The notes under the pieces: model-generated
Told to the model about the DNA's origin: nothing
What the model saw: the letters and a program-made list of their open reading frames with translations, nothing else
Databases searched by the model: none
Assembly (NCBI GenBank): GCA_016871685.1
Contig: VHCM01000006.1
Coordinates: 1 to 47,156, forward strand
Direction of reading: 5' to 3'
Source of the DNA: Verrucomicrobiota bacterium
Lineage (GTDB): Bacteria > Verrucomicrobiota > Verrucomicrobiia > Verrucomicrobiales > Akkermansiaceae
DNA: 47,156 nucleotides
Shown here: piece after piece, positions 15,882 to 24,613 of the stretch
How the letters are laid out: each line of letters starts with the position of its first letter
Numbering within the stretch: the stretch's first letter is position 1
Made by a program: the position numbers and the translations under genes

Positions 15882-17327
15882 TCAGACCACTTCCGCCTCG
15901 CGGGCGGGCGGACCCGACTCAAACCGCATCAACTCCGAAATGAAGGTGAGCGGCACATCGCCGGTCTCGCCGTTCCGGTTCTTCGCCAGCAGGAGCGTGG
16001 CCTTGCCCGCCTCCGCCTCGCGCTCCTCCTCGGATTCGGCATAGTAAGCGGTGCGGTAGAGCAACCCGACGAGGTCGGCGTCCTGTTCGATCGCACCGGA
16101 TTCGCGCAGGTCCGACATCCGCGGCACTCCCAGCGACTTGCCGGTGCGCCCTTCCGGCGAACGGTTCAGCTGGGCCAGCACCAGCACCGGAATTCCGAGC
16201 TCCTTGGCCAGACCCTTGAGTCCCGCGGAAATCTCGGCGATCTCGCGCTCGCGGGAGTTTTCCGCCTGCCGGGTGCGCGAGCGCATCAACTGCAGGTAGT
16301 CGACCGCAAGAAACCGGATGTCCTCGTCGCGCTTGCGCCGGCGCGCCTTGGCGCGCAACTCGTTGATGGTGATCGCCGGAGTGTCGTCGATGAACAGCCT
16401 CGACGACGCGGTCTCGATGCAGGATCGCTTGATCTTTTGCAAATCGCTCTTGACCGGCTTGTAGCCGCGCGTGAGCTGGCTCATCGCGAAGCGGGCGCGG
16501 GAGAACACCAGACGTTGCACGATCTGCAACGCGCTCATCTCGCAGGAGAAAACCATCGCCGGCTTCTGCTGGTCGATGCACACATGCTCGACGATGTTCA
16601 TCATCAGCGAGGTCTTGCCCATCGACGGACGGGCGGCGATCACGAACATCTCGCCGGGCTTCATGCCGCTGGTCTTGCGGTCCAACTCCTCGTATCCGGT
16701 GGACAACCCGAGCGCGCCGCGCTCGCCGGCGAGCAGTCCTTCCAACTGCTGGTAGACCTCGTCGACCGTGTCCTTGATCGTCACCGCCTTGCGGGTTTCC
16801 GCCTCGTTGCGGATCGACAGGATCCCGGCCTCGACGCTGTCGAGCAATCCGGCGACTTCATCGGGCGCGTCATAGGCCTGGGCAACCGCCTCGTTGGAGT
16901 GGCGGATGATCGAGCGCAGGACGTGCTTGTCCTTCACCAGCTGCAAGTGATGCTGGAAATGCCCGGCACTCGGCGCGTACGTGTAAAGGTCGGTGAGCGC
17001 CGCCGCGCCGCCGATGCGGTCGAGCAACCCGCGGTCGAGCAACCGCTGCGTGAGGGAAACCAGATCGAGCGTGCTGCCGGCCTCGAACAGCTCGACGAGG
17101 AAGTCGAACAACAACCCGTGGCCCGGCAGGTGGAAGTGCGTGCCCGACAACCGCTCTTCAATCGCGGCGGACACATACTCCTGCGGATCCTGCAGCATCG
17201 ACGACAACACGCTTTTCTCCGGACCCACCGCGTGTGGCAGCGCGCGCGTCACATCGTCGCCCGTCGCCGCCGCCTGCAACGCGACATTCGCCGCGGCCGG
17301 TTTCTGCTTTTCTTCAGAGACACCCAT
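15882..17327 (-). CDS. dnaB: Replicative DNA helicase DnaB
   Basis: DnaB is the hexameric 5'-3' helicase that unwinds DNA at the fork and recruits primase. The start MGVSEEKQKPAAANVALQAA is preferred over the track's start 27 codons upstream. The N-terminal domain (about 35-160) includes the LPHAVGPEKSVLSSMLQDP segment. The RecA-like C-terminal domain has Walker A ARPSMGKTSLMM (about 230), Walker B FLAVDYLQLM, the conserved VLVLAQLNRSPEGR segment and SDLRESGAIEQDADLV. At 481 residues it is of normal length. Downstream on the same strand lies a J-domain protein gene, 14 bp away. Confidence 0.96.
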   Translation of the reverse strand: MGVSEEKQKPAAANVALQAAATGDDVTRALPHAVGPEKSVLSSMLQDPQEYVSAAIEERLSGTHFHLPGHGLLFDFLVELFEAGSTLDLVSLTQRLLDRGLLDRIGGAAALTDLYTYAPSAGHFQHHLQLVKDKHVLRSIIRHSNEAVAQAYDAPDEVAGLLDSVEAGILSIRNEAETRKAVTIKDTVDEVYQQLEGLLAGERGALGLSTGYEELDRKTSGMKPGEMFVIAARPSMGKTSLMMNIVEHVCIDQQKPAMVFSCEMSALQIVQRLVFSRARFAMSQLTRGYKPVKSDLQKIKRSCIETASSRLFIDDTPAITINELRAKARRRKRDEDIRFLAVDYLQLMRSRTRQAENSREREIAEISAGLKGLAKELGIPVLVLAQLNRSPEGRTGKSLGVPRMSDLRESGAIEQDADLVGLLYRTAYYAESEEEREAEAGKATLLLAKNRNGETGDVPLTFISELMRFESGPPAREAEVV

Positions 17328-17553
17328 ACGAAACGCCACTGTCTGGAAAAGCCGCCCGCAGGTCAATCTCGGCAGTCGGCGAATGCAGGGTGAATGACCC
17401 GTGGACACTTTGGGCGCAGCGCTCGTCGACTCGGGCCGATTGCGATGTCATTTCCTTGCATATCAACTACGCATGATTCGTGGTGCCGACGCGTGTGTGC
17501 TTGCGGAGTTGCCCGGCCTCTGGCAGGAATCCGGGGCACCCCGTTCCATCAGC

Positions 17554-18561
17554 ATGAGCCGTTATTTCGCAGGACTCGACATCGGAGGATCGACCATCAA
17601 GAGCACCTTGGTCGATGCAAACGGTCAGCCGCTCGGCGGCATGGTCGATATCCGCAGCCGGGTGAAGGAGGGATTCCGCACGACCTTCGGTCAGCTGCGC
17701 GAGGCGATGACGATGCTTGCGTCGCAGGCGGGGATCAGCATCGACTCGATTGCCGCGGTCGGCCTCGACGTGCCCGCGCCGTGCTCCAACGGCGTGGTCT
17801 GGGCCAAAGCGAATCTCGCCGACGACTGGGTCGGCACGGACATCCGCCGTGAATTCGCCCATGAGATCTCGCGACCGGTCTTCATGACCAACGACTGCAA
17901 CGCCGCGGCGATCGGCGAGTGGATGCACCGGACCGATCACGACGGCGGTCTGCTCTACGTCGCGCCGGGCACCGGACTGGGCGGCGGACTCGTGCTGCCG
18001 GGCGGCATGCTGTACGAGGGAAGCAACGGGCTGGCACTCGAGGTCGGCGACCTTTCGGTGCCGCGATTCGAGGACGGCGAACTGCCGGTGGACGGCCGCG
18101 GACGCGCGGGATGTCTCGAGGCCTGGGTGTCGCTGATGGCGCTGCGGCGCCAGCTCGGCAAGGCGTTGGCGTTGCCGGAACACGCATCACACCCGCTCGC
18201 GGTCTCGGATGCGCCGATCGAGGAGAAGGCGTTCCAATTGCGCGATTTTGCCGAGCGCGGCGACGAACTCGCGCTGCGGATTTTCGGCCTGCAGGCCGAT
18301 GTGCTTGGTCAGGGGCTGGGCGATCTCGCCAGCATCCTCGACCCGGGGCTGATCGCGATCGGCGGCGGGCTTTCCGAAACGACGTTCCGCGATTGGTTCA
18401 TCGACGAAGTGCGCAAGGGATTCGCCCGTCGGGCGATGGCGCCGTATCAACGCTGTCCGCTGCCGCCGCACCATCCGACGACACGCATCGAATGGGCCGT
18501 CGGCGGCGACGGTGCCGCAGCCTTCGGCAGCGCGCGCAAGGCGATGGAACTGGGCGCGTGA
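17554..18561 (+). CDS. ROK-family sugar kinase-like protein (glucokinase-like)
   Basis: ROK proteins include glucokinases and other hexose or N-acylhexosamine kinases. The 335-residue protein has the phosphate-binding motif AGLDIGGSTIKSTLVD, the catalytic Asp in VFMTNDCNAAAIGEW, the GTGLGGGLVL loop and the C-terminal IAIGGGLSE segment. The usual zinc site is altered: the EIGH-type His is Asp (LEVGDLSV), and of the CxCGxxGCxE cluster only the last Cys remains (GRGRAGCLEAW). The start is set at MSRYFAGLD; the track adds 51 residues of upstream sequence. No transcription-factor HTH is present, so it is a kinase-type ROK. Substrate unknown. It is followed by dtd 51 bp downstream. Confidence 0.85.
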   Translation: MSRYFAGLDIGGSTIKSTLVDANGQPLGGMVDIRSRVKEGFRTTFGQLREAMTMLASQAGISIDSIAAVGLDVPAPCSNGVVWAKANLADDWVGTDIRREFAHEISRPVFMTNDCNAAAIGEWMHRTDHDGGLLYVAPGTGLGGGLVLPGGMLYEGSNGLALEVGDLSVPRFEDGELPVDGRGRAGCLEAWVSLMALRRQLGKALALPEHASHPLAVSDAPIEEKAFQLRDFAERGDELALRIFGLQADVLGQGLGDLASILDPGLIAIGGGLSETTFRDWFIDEVRKGFARRAMAPYQRCPLPPHHPTTRIEWAVGGDGAAAFGSARKAMELGA

Positions 18562-18612
18562 AAAGCCGCATCACCGCCTCGCATGATCCCGCGCCGTTGA
18601 TCAATCGTCCCG

Positions 18613-19065
18613 ATGCGCGCCGTCGTCCAACGAGTCGCTGAAGCCTCGGTCGTCATCGAGGGAAACGAAACGTCGCGTATCGACCGCGGGCTGCTCGTGC
18701 TGCTCGGCGTCGAGGAATCGGATGAGGCCGCCGACGCCGCGTGGCTCGCCGGCAAGATCGCACGCATGCGTTTGTTCGCCGACGATTCGGGCAAGATCAA
18801 TCTCGACACCGCGGGCGCGGGCGGCGGGATGCTGGTAGTCAGCCAGTTTACACTGTTCGCCTCGACACGCAAGGGAAACCGTCCGTCATTCCTGCGCGCG
18901 GCGCTGCCGCAGCGGGCGGAGCCGCTTTACGAGGAATTCTGCCGGATGCTCGCCGACGAGAGCGGCATCGACGTGCAACGCGGCGTTTTCGGCGCGGACA
19001 TGCGGGTGGCACTCGTCAACGACGGACCGGTGACGGTCGTCATCGACAGCCGCTTGCGCGAGTGA
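18613..19065 (+). CDS. dtd: D-aminoacyl-tRNA deacylase
   Basis: DTD removes D-amino acids (and glycine from tRNA-Ala) from mischarged tRNAs. The 150-residue protein starts [17 protein letters not shown] and keeps the two signature motifs: [17 protein letters not shown], and [11 protein letters not shown] containing the Gly-cisPro pair used for chiral proofreading. Length and motifs are standard. It lies in a plus-strand run with the ROK kinase upstream and carA 43 bp downstream. Confidence 0.96.
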   Translation: MRAVVQRVAEASVVIEGNETSRIDRGLLVLLGVEESDEAADAAWLAGKIARMRLFADDSGKINLDTAGAGGGMLVVSQFTLFASTRKGNRPSFLRAALPQRAEPLYEEFCRMLADESGIDVQRGVFGADMRVALVNDGPVTVVIDSRLRE

Positions 19066-19108
19066 CGGTGCTTGCATCACCACCGGGGCACCCCTAGCTT
19101 CGCGCGTC

Positions 19109-20263
19109 GTGCCCCGCCCCGCCATTCTCGCGCTCGAAGACGGACGCTGCTTTCATGGAACCGCGTTCGCATCGGACACCACCGCTACCGGTGAGATCTG
19201 CTTCAACACCTCGATGACCGGGTACCAGGAGGTGATCACCGATCCGTCCTACCGCGGGCAGATCGTGGCGATGACCTATCCGCAGATCGGCAACTACGGG
19301 GTGAACCCCGAGGACACCGAATCGGGCGGACCCCACATCCGTGCGTTCGTCATCGGCGAACTCTGCGAAGCGCCGTCGAACTGGCGTGCGTCGCAAAGCC
19401 TCGAGGACTACCTCGCATCGCACGGCATCCCCGGCATCGAAGGCATCGACACGCGCGCGCTCACCAAGCACCTGCGCTCGCTCGGCGCGATGCGCGCCTG
19501 CGTCACCAGCGAACTCGACGCGGACGCAGCCGTCGCCGCCGCCAAAGCCGCACCGTCGATGGCCGGCATGGACTACGTGAAGGAAGTCTCCACCGCCGAA
19601 CCCTTCGTCTGGAGCGGTGAATCGCGGGAATGGCGGCTTGCCAACACGAGCACCGGGCAACCTGGTCCTTATGCGGACCTCCCTCCCGCGCGCCACCGCA
19701 TCGTCGCCTACGATTTCGGTATCAAATACAACATTCTCCGGCGGCTGCGCCAGGCCGGCTTCGAGGTCGAGGTCGTGCCATCGACCACCAGCGCCGCCGA
19801 TGTGCTCGCTCGCAGTCCCGACGGAGTCTTCCTGTCCAACGGACCGGGTGATCCGGCGGCACTCGGCTACATTCACAACGAGCTCCGTACGCTCATCGGC
19901 CGGGTACCGATCTTCGGCATCTGCCTCGGCAACCAACTCCTCGGTCACGCCTTCGGCGGCCGCACCTTCAAGCTCAAGTTCGGCCATCGCGGCGGCAACC
20001 AACCGGTCAAGGACCTGCGCACGGGCAAGGTCTCGATCACCTCGCAAAACCACGGGTTTGCCGTCGATCCCGATTCGCTGCCGCCGGAAATCGAAGTCAC
20101 CCATGTGAACCTCAACGACGGCACGGTCGAGGGCATGCGCCATCGCCGGCACCCGGTCTTTTCGGTGCAATACCACCCGGAGGCCGCTCCAGGACCGAAC
20201 GACGCCTCGTATTTCTTCGCCGAGTTCGCCGACATGATCGACCAGGTGAAATCGCGCGCTTGA
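19109..20263 (+). CDS. carA: Carbamoyl-phosphate synthase small (glutaminase) subunit
   Basis: CarA hydrolyses glutamine and passes ammonia to CarB for carbamoyl phosphate, the precursor of pyrimidines and arginine. The 384-residue protein begins with GTG ([20 protein letters not shown]). It has the N-terminal CPSase domain ([20 protein letters not shown]) and a class I glutamine amidotransferase domain with catalytic Cys in [17 protein letters not shown] and the His-Pro-Glu triad part in [16 protein letters not shown]. carB is not adjacent, so the two subunits are encoded apart or carB lies outside the window. purA follows 68 bp downstream. Confidence 0.96.
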   Translation: MPRPAILALEDGRCFHGTAFASDTTATGEICFNTSMTGYQEVITDPSYRGQIVAMTYPQIGNYGVNPEDTESGGPHIRAFVIGELCEAPSNWRASQSLEDYLASHGIPGIEGIDTRALTKHLRSLGAMRACVTSELDADAAVAAAKAAPSMAGMDYVKEVSTAEPFVWSGESREWRLANTSTGQPGPYADLPPARHRIVAYDFGIKYNILRRLRQAGFEVEVVPSTTSAADVLARSPDGVFLSNGPGDPAALGYIHNELRTLIGRVPIFGICLGNQLLGHAFGGRTFKLKFGHRGGNQPVKDLRTGKVSITSQNHGFAVDPDSLPPEIEVTHVNLNDGTVEGMRHRRHPVFSVQYHPEAAPGPNDASYFFAEFADMIDQVKSRA

Positions 20264-20331
20264 GCCTCCGGTCCCGTCCGGCAAGACCGACCCGTCTACG
20301 CCATCCGGCGCATCCATCCGTTTCATCCTTC

Positions 20332-21603
20332 ATGAACACCATCATCACCGGCCTCCAGTGGGGCGACGAAGGCAAAGGCAAGATCGTCGACTACCTCACC
20401 GAGTCCGCCGACGTCGTGATCCGCGGCCAAGGCGGCAACAACGCCGGCCACACCGTGATCGCCAACGGCGTCAAATATGTGCTGCACTTGCTGCCGTCGG
20501 GCATCCTCTGGCCGGGCAAGCTCAACGTCATCGGCAATGGCGTGGTCGTCGATCCCGCGGGACTCGTCGATGAGATCACACGCATCGAATCACAGGGCGT
20601 CGCGGTGACGCCGGAAAACCTGCTGATCTCCGACCGCGCCCACGTGGTGCTCCCGCTTCACAAGGAACTCGACGCGGCGCGCGAGGCCGCGCTCGGCGAC
20701 CGCAGGATCGGCACGACCAAACGCGGCATCGGCCCGGCCTACGCCGACAAGATCAACCGCTGCGGACTGCGCTTGGCCGACCTTACCGACCGCGCGTTTT
20801 GCGAAGCGCAGATCCGCAGACGGGTCAATGAAGCCAACCCGCTGTTGGCGCGGCACCAGCTCGCGCAATTCGATGCCGACGAGGTCATCGCCTCGGTCTT
20901 CACCGCGTTCGAGCGCCTTAGGCCGCACGTTTGCAACACGATCCCGGTGGTGCACGACGCGTGGAAGACCGGTCGCAACCTGCTCTTTGAAGGCGCGCAG
21001 GGCACCTTGCTCGACATCGACTTCGGCACCTATCCGTTCGTCACCTCGTCCAACACGACCGCCGGCGGATCCTGCACCGGCAGCGGCCTCCCACCCACCG
21101 CGATCGATTCGGTGATCGGGGTCTGCAAGGCGTACACCACGCGCGTCGGTTCCGGTCCGTTCCCGACCGGCGACGAAGGGCTCTCGGATTACCTCCACGG
21201 ACTCGGCCGTGAGTTTGGTGCGACCACCGGCCGGCCGCGCGGATGCGGCTGGCTCGACACCGTGCTGCTGCGCTTCGCGTGCATGGTCAATGGCGTCACC
21301 GGCCTCGCGGTGACCAATGTCGACGGCCTCGATGCCTACGACACGCTGCGCATCTGCACCGGCTACGAGATCGACGGCATCGTCCACACGCTGCCGCCTG
21401 CCGACCGCACTGCCTGGGACCGCGCGAAACCGGTGTACGAGGAACTGCCCGGATGGAATTGTGACACCACCGGATGCACCGCCTATCCGCAACTGCCCGA
21501 TGCGGCGAAGCTCTACCTGACACGCCTCGGCGAACTGTGCGGCGCACCGATCGCGTTTGTCGGCGTCGGCCCCGATCGCGCACAAACCCTGCCGGTCGCC
21601 TGA
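20332..21603 (+). CDS. purA: Adenylosuccinate synthetase
   Basis: PurA uses GTP to join aspartate to IMP, the first committed step to AMP. I place the start at MNTIITGLQWGDEGKGKIVD (423 residues); the track's version has 24 extra residues. Signatures include GDEGKGK, GGNNAGHT, the RGIGPAYADK segment, LFEGAQGTLLDIDFGTYPFV with the SSNT motif after it, and CGWLDTVLL. uppS begins 39 bp downstream. The neighbouring carA supplies pyrimidine precursors, but nothing else shows a dedicated nucleotide operon. Confidence 0.97.
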   Translation: MNTIITGLQWGDEGKGKIVDYLTESADVVIRGQGGNNAGHTVIANGVKYVLHLLPSGILWPGKLNVIGNGVVVDPAGLVDEITRIESQGVAVTPENLLISDRAHVVLPLHKELDAAREAALGDRRIGTTKRGIGPAYADKINRCGLRLADLTDRAFCEAQIRRRVNEANPLLARHQLAQFDADEVIASVFTAFERLRPHVCNTIPVVHDAWKTGRNLLFEGAQGTLLDIDFGTYPFVTSSNTTAGGSCTGSGLPPTAIDSVIGVCKAYTTRVGSGPFPTGDEGLSDYLHGLGREFGATTGRPRGCGWLDTVLLRFACMVNGVTGLAVTNVDGLDAYDTLRICTGYEIDGIVHTLPPADRTAWDRAKPVYEELPGWNCDTTGCTAYPQLPDAAKLYLTRLGELCGAPIAFVGVGPDRAQTLPVA

Positions 21604-21642
21604 TCCACACGCCGCTCATCATCCCCGCACGATTTCCTCCCG

Positions 21643-22356
21643 ATGTCAGCCGAGCACCCCGAGATCCCCTGGCACGTCGCCATCATCATGGACGGCAACG
21701 GCCGCTGGGCCAAGGAGCGCGGGCTCCCACGTCGAGATGGACACCGCGCGGGTGCCGAGTCGGTGCGCGAGGTGGCCGACACCTGCATCGAGCTCGGCAT
21801 CCGCTACCTCACCCTCTACGCGTTCTCATCCGAGAATTGGAACCGCCCGCCGGCGGAAGTCGAGGCACTCATGGGATTGCTCGACCGCTTCCTGATCGAG
21901 AAGGGGGCCGACATGAAGAAACGCGGCATCCGGCTGCAAACGATCGGCCGCACCGACCTGCTGCCGGATAAAACGCGCGCGCTCATCGAGCGCATCACTG
22001 CCGAGACCGCCGGTCACGCGGCGCTCACCCTCGTTCTGGCGCTGTCCTACGGCGCGCGCGAGGAAATCGTCGGCGCCGCCCGCTCGCTGGCCGCCGATGC
22101 AGCGGCCGGCCGCATCACCCCGGACGACATCGACTGCCGGCTGTTCGAGTCGCGCCTGCAGACCGCGGGGCTACCCGACCCCGACCTGCTCATCCGCACC
22201 TCCGGCGAAATGCGGATCTCCAATTTCCTGTTGTGGCAGATCAGCTATGCGGAAATCGTGATCGTCCGGAAAAACTGGCCGGACTTCCGGCGAAATGATT
22301 TCATCGAGGCCGTCAGGGAGTACCAACAGCGGCACCGCCGCTTCGGAGCGCTCTGA
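21643..22356 (+). CDS. uppS: Undecaprenyl diphosphate synthase (cis-prenyltransferase)
   Basis: UppS condenses isopentenyl diphosphate onto farnesyl diphosphate to make C55 undecaprenyl diphosphate, the lipid carrier for peptidoglycan and glycans. The 237-residue protein has IIMDGNGRWAKERGLPRRDG with the catalytic Asp, TLYAFSSENWNRPPAEV, and the C-terminal DLLIRTSGEMRISNFLLWQI, YAE motif. cdsA and dxr, its usual neighbours in many bacteria, are 12 kb away on the other strand. ppk1 begins 19 bp after its stop. Confidence 0.96.
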   Translation: MSAEHPEIPWHVAIIMDGNGRWAKERGLPRRDGHRAGAESVREVADTCIELGIRYLTLYAFSSENWNRPPAEVEALMGLLDRFLIEKGADMKKRGIRLQTIGRTDLLPDKTRALIERITAETAGHAALTLVLALSYGAREEIVGAARSLAADAAAGRITPDDIDCRLFESRLQTAGLPDPDLLIRTSGEMRISNFLLWQISYAEIVIVRKNWPDFRRNDFIEAVREYQQRHRRFGAL

Positions 22357-22375
22357 CATCATCATCAGAAAACCC

Positions 22376-24487
22376 ATGAATCCGCCCTATCTCAACCGCG
22401 AGTTGTCCTGGGTGGAATTCAACCAACGCGTCCTCGCGGAAGCCCGGCGCGAGGATCTGCCGCTGCTCGAACGCGTGCGTTTCCTCGCGATCAGCGCGTC
22501 CAACCTCGACGAGTTTTTCCAAGTACGCATCGGCGGATTGCGGATCCTGCAGAACAGCGGCATCAAGCAGAACGATCCGTCCGGACTCACTCCATCGCGC
22601 AACCTCGTGTTGCTGCGCGACCGCATCCTGCTGATGCTCGGGGAGCAGTACCGCCTGCTCAACGAGACGCTGGTGCCGGCGCTGCGCAATCAAGGTATCC
22701 TCTTGCTCACCCACGACCAGCTCGACGACGCCCGCGCGGCGCAAACGGCCGCGACGTTCCAAGAGCAGATCTTTCCCCTGCTCACCCCGCTCGCCGTCGA
22801 CGACTCCGGCGAGACTCCCGGCGTGCCGGCACTGCAGCCCATCGTCGCCTGCCGCCTCGCCGATCCCGCCAACGGAGCGACGCGCCACGTGCTCATCCCC
22901 ATCCCCGAGACCGTGCCGCGACGGATTGCGGTGTCCACCGACCACGGTCAGGCATTCCTGCTTGCCGAGGATCTGGTCGCCGCACATGCCGCCTCGTTGT
23001 TTCCCGGGGAAACCGTGGAGGCCACCACCGTCTTCCGCGTCACCCGCAACAGCGACATTGCCGTGCAAGAGGACGATGCGACCGACCTCGCCGACGAAAT
23101 GGAGGAAGTGCTCAACGCCCGCAGGTTCGCCGAAACCGTGCGACTCGAGCTGGCTTCCGGGGCACCACGCGATCTCGCCGCGATGATCCAGCGCGTCACC
23201 AGCGCGGGCCCCAAGGAGATCTACCGGATCGACGGACCGCCCGGACTGGCGTCGCTGGCGGAACTCGCCTCGCTGCCGGATCACGACCACCTGCGCCATG
23301 CCGACTGGCCGCCGCAGGAACCGCCGTCGCTCGCGCCGGGCGAAAGCCTGTTCGACCGCATCGCCTCCGGCGACCTGCTGCTGCTCCACCCCTACGAGTC
23401 GTTCGACCCGCTGCTGCGCCTGCTCGATGAAGCGGCCGACGACCCGGACGTCGTCGCGATCAAGCAAGTGCTCTACCGCACCGCGCGGAAATCGCGCGTC
23501 ATCGACGCGCTGATCCGCGCCGCGGAAAACGGCAAGAACGTCACCGCTCTCGTCGAACTCAAGGCCCGCTTCGACGAAGCCCGCAACCTCGACCGCGCCG
23601 ACGATCTCCGCCGCGCCGGAGCGCAAATCGTTTACGGCGTCAAGAGACTCAAGACCCACGCCAAGATCCTCATGATCGTCCGCCGCGAGGCAGGCCACCT
23701 GCGGCGCTACCTCCATCTCGGCACCGGCAACTACAACGAATCGACCGCCCGCCTCTACACCGACGTCTCGTACTTCACTTGCAAACCCGAGTTCGGCAAC
23801 GATGCGTCGTTGTTCTTCAACGCCGTCTCGGGCAGGTCGAAGCTGCTGCGCTTCCAACGGCTCGTCCCCGCGCCCAGCGCGATGAAACCGAGACTGCTCG
23901 AACTCGTCACCGGCGAAGCCGACCGCGCCAGACAGGGCCTGCCCGCGCGCATCACCGCGAAAATGAACTCACTGCAGGATCCGGAACTCATTGCCGCGCT
24001 GTACGAGGCGTCGCGGGCGGGCGTGCAAATCCGCCTCAACGTCCGCGGGATCTGCTGCCTCAAGCCCGGCGACCCGAAACACTCGAAAAACATCGAGGTC
24101 GTCTCGATCATCGACCGTTTCCTCGAACACGCGCGCGTTTTCCACTTCCATCACGACGGGGACTCCGAAGTGTACATCGCCTCGGCCGACTGGATGACCC
24201 GCAACCTCGAGAAACGCGTCGAACTGATGATCCCCATCGAAGACGCTCCGCTCAAACGCCGGCTCATCCGCATGCTCGACTCGTTTTTCCTGGACAACAC
24301 GCAGGCGTGGCAACTGCAGCCCGACGGCAGTTCGCAGCGCGTGAGCCGCGCGAAAGGCCAGCGCGGCTTCCGTGCGCAGGAACAGCTTTATCTCGCCGCA
24401 CGCAAGGCCGCGAAAGCCCGCGAACACGAACGAGCGATGACTTTCGAGCCGCACGTGCCGGTCGATGCGGATCGACCCATGGACTGA
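22376..24487 (+). CDS. ppk1: Polyphosphate kinase 1
   Basis: PPK1 reversibly polymerises the gamma-phosphate of ATP into polyphosphate. The 703-residue protein starts MNPPYLNRELSWVEFNQRVL, the conserved N-terminus. It contains the head domain and two PLD-like catalytic domains. The autophosphorylated His lies in VKRLKTHAKILMIVRRE (about residue 428), with YLHLGTGNYNESTARLYTDV after it, and the second catalytic His is in FLEHARVFHFHHDGDSE (about 584). The C-terminus is slightly extended (KAREHERAMTFEPHVPVDAD). The gene follows uppS closely; no pho regulator or ppx is visible. Confidence 0.96.
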   Translation: MNPPYLNRELSWVEFNQRVLAEARREDLPLLERVRFLAISASNLDEFFQVRIGGLRILQNSGIKQNDPSGLTPSRNLVLLRDRILLMLGEQYRLLNETLVPALRNQGILLLTHDQLDDARAAQTAATFQEQIFPLLTPLAVDDSGETPGVPALQPIVACRLADPANGATRHVLIPIPETVPRRIAVSTDHGQAFLLAEDLVAAHAASLFPGETVEATTVFRVTRNSDIAVQEDDATDLADEMEEVLNARRFAETVRLELASGAPRDLAAMIQRVTSAGPKEIYRIDGPPGLASLAELASLPDHDHLRHADWPPQEPPSLAPGESLFDRIASGDLLLLHPYESFDPLLRLLDEAADDPDVVAIKQVLYRTARKSRVIDALIRAAENGKNVTALVELKARFDEARNLDRADDLRRAGAQIVYGVKRLKTHAKILMIVRREAGHLRRYLHLGTGNYNESTARLYTDVSYFTCKPEFGNDASLFFNAVSGRSKLLRFQRLVPAPSAMKPRLLELVTGEADRARQGLPARITAKMNSLQDPELIAALYEASRAGVQIRLNVRGICCLKPGDPKHSKNIEVVSIIDRFLEHARVFHFHHDGDSEVYIASADWMTRNLEKRVELMIPIEDAPLKRRLIRMLDSFFLDNTQAWQLQPDGSSQRVSRAKGQRGFRAQEQLYLAARKAAKAREHERAMTFEPHVPVDADRPMD

Positions 24488-24514
24488 CGGAAGCGACAAC
24501 GCAAAGACAATGCT

Positions 24515-24542
24515 GGGCTTTTCTATGACAGCCCTGATTTTT
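24515..24542 (+). terminator. Weak intrinsic terminator candidate after ppk1
   Basis: GGGCT and AGCCC pair across a 10-base loop (24515-24534) and are followed by TGATTTTT. The stem has only 5 bp, so it is a weak candidate. Its place in the 126-bp gap between ppk1 and the symporter operon is where a transcript end would make sense. Confidence 0.3.
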
Positions 24543-24613
24543 GCTTGATGAATCGGGTTTTTCGGGAATGATCGCGGTCAAGCGGCTCTCCCTGCCCCCA
24601 CTCACCGTCCGCG

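Noticed and set aside
22313-23857. 514-aa minus-strand ORF
   Set aside because: Shadow of ppk1, whose plus frame has all catalytic motifs.
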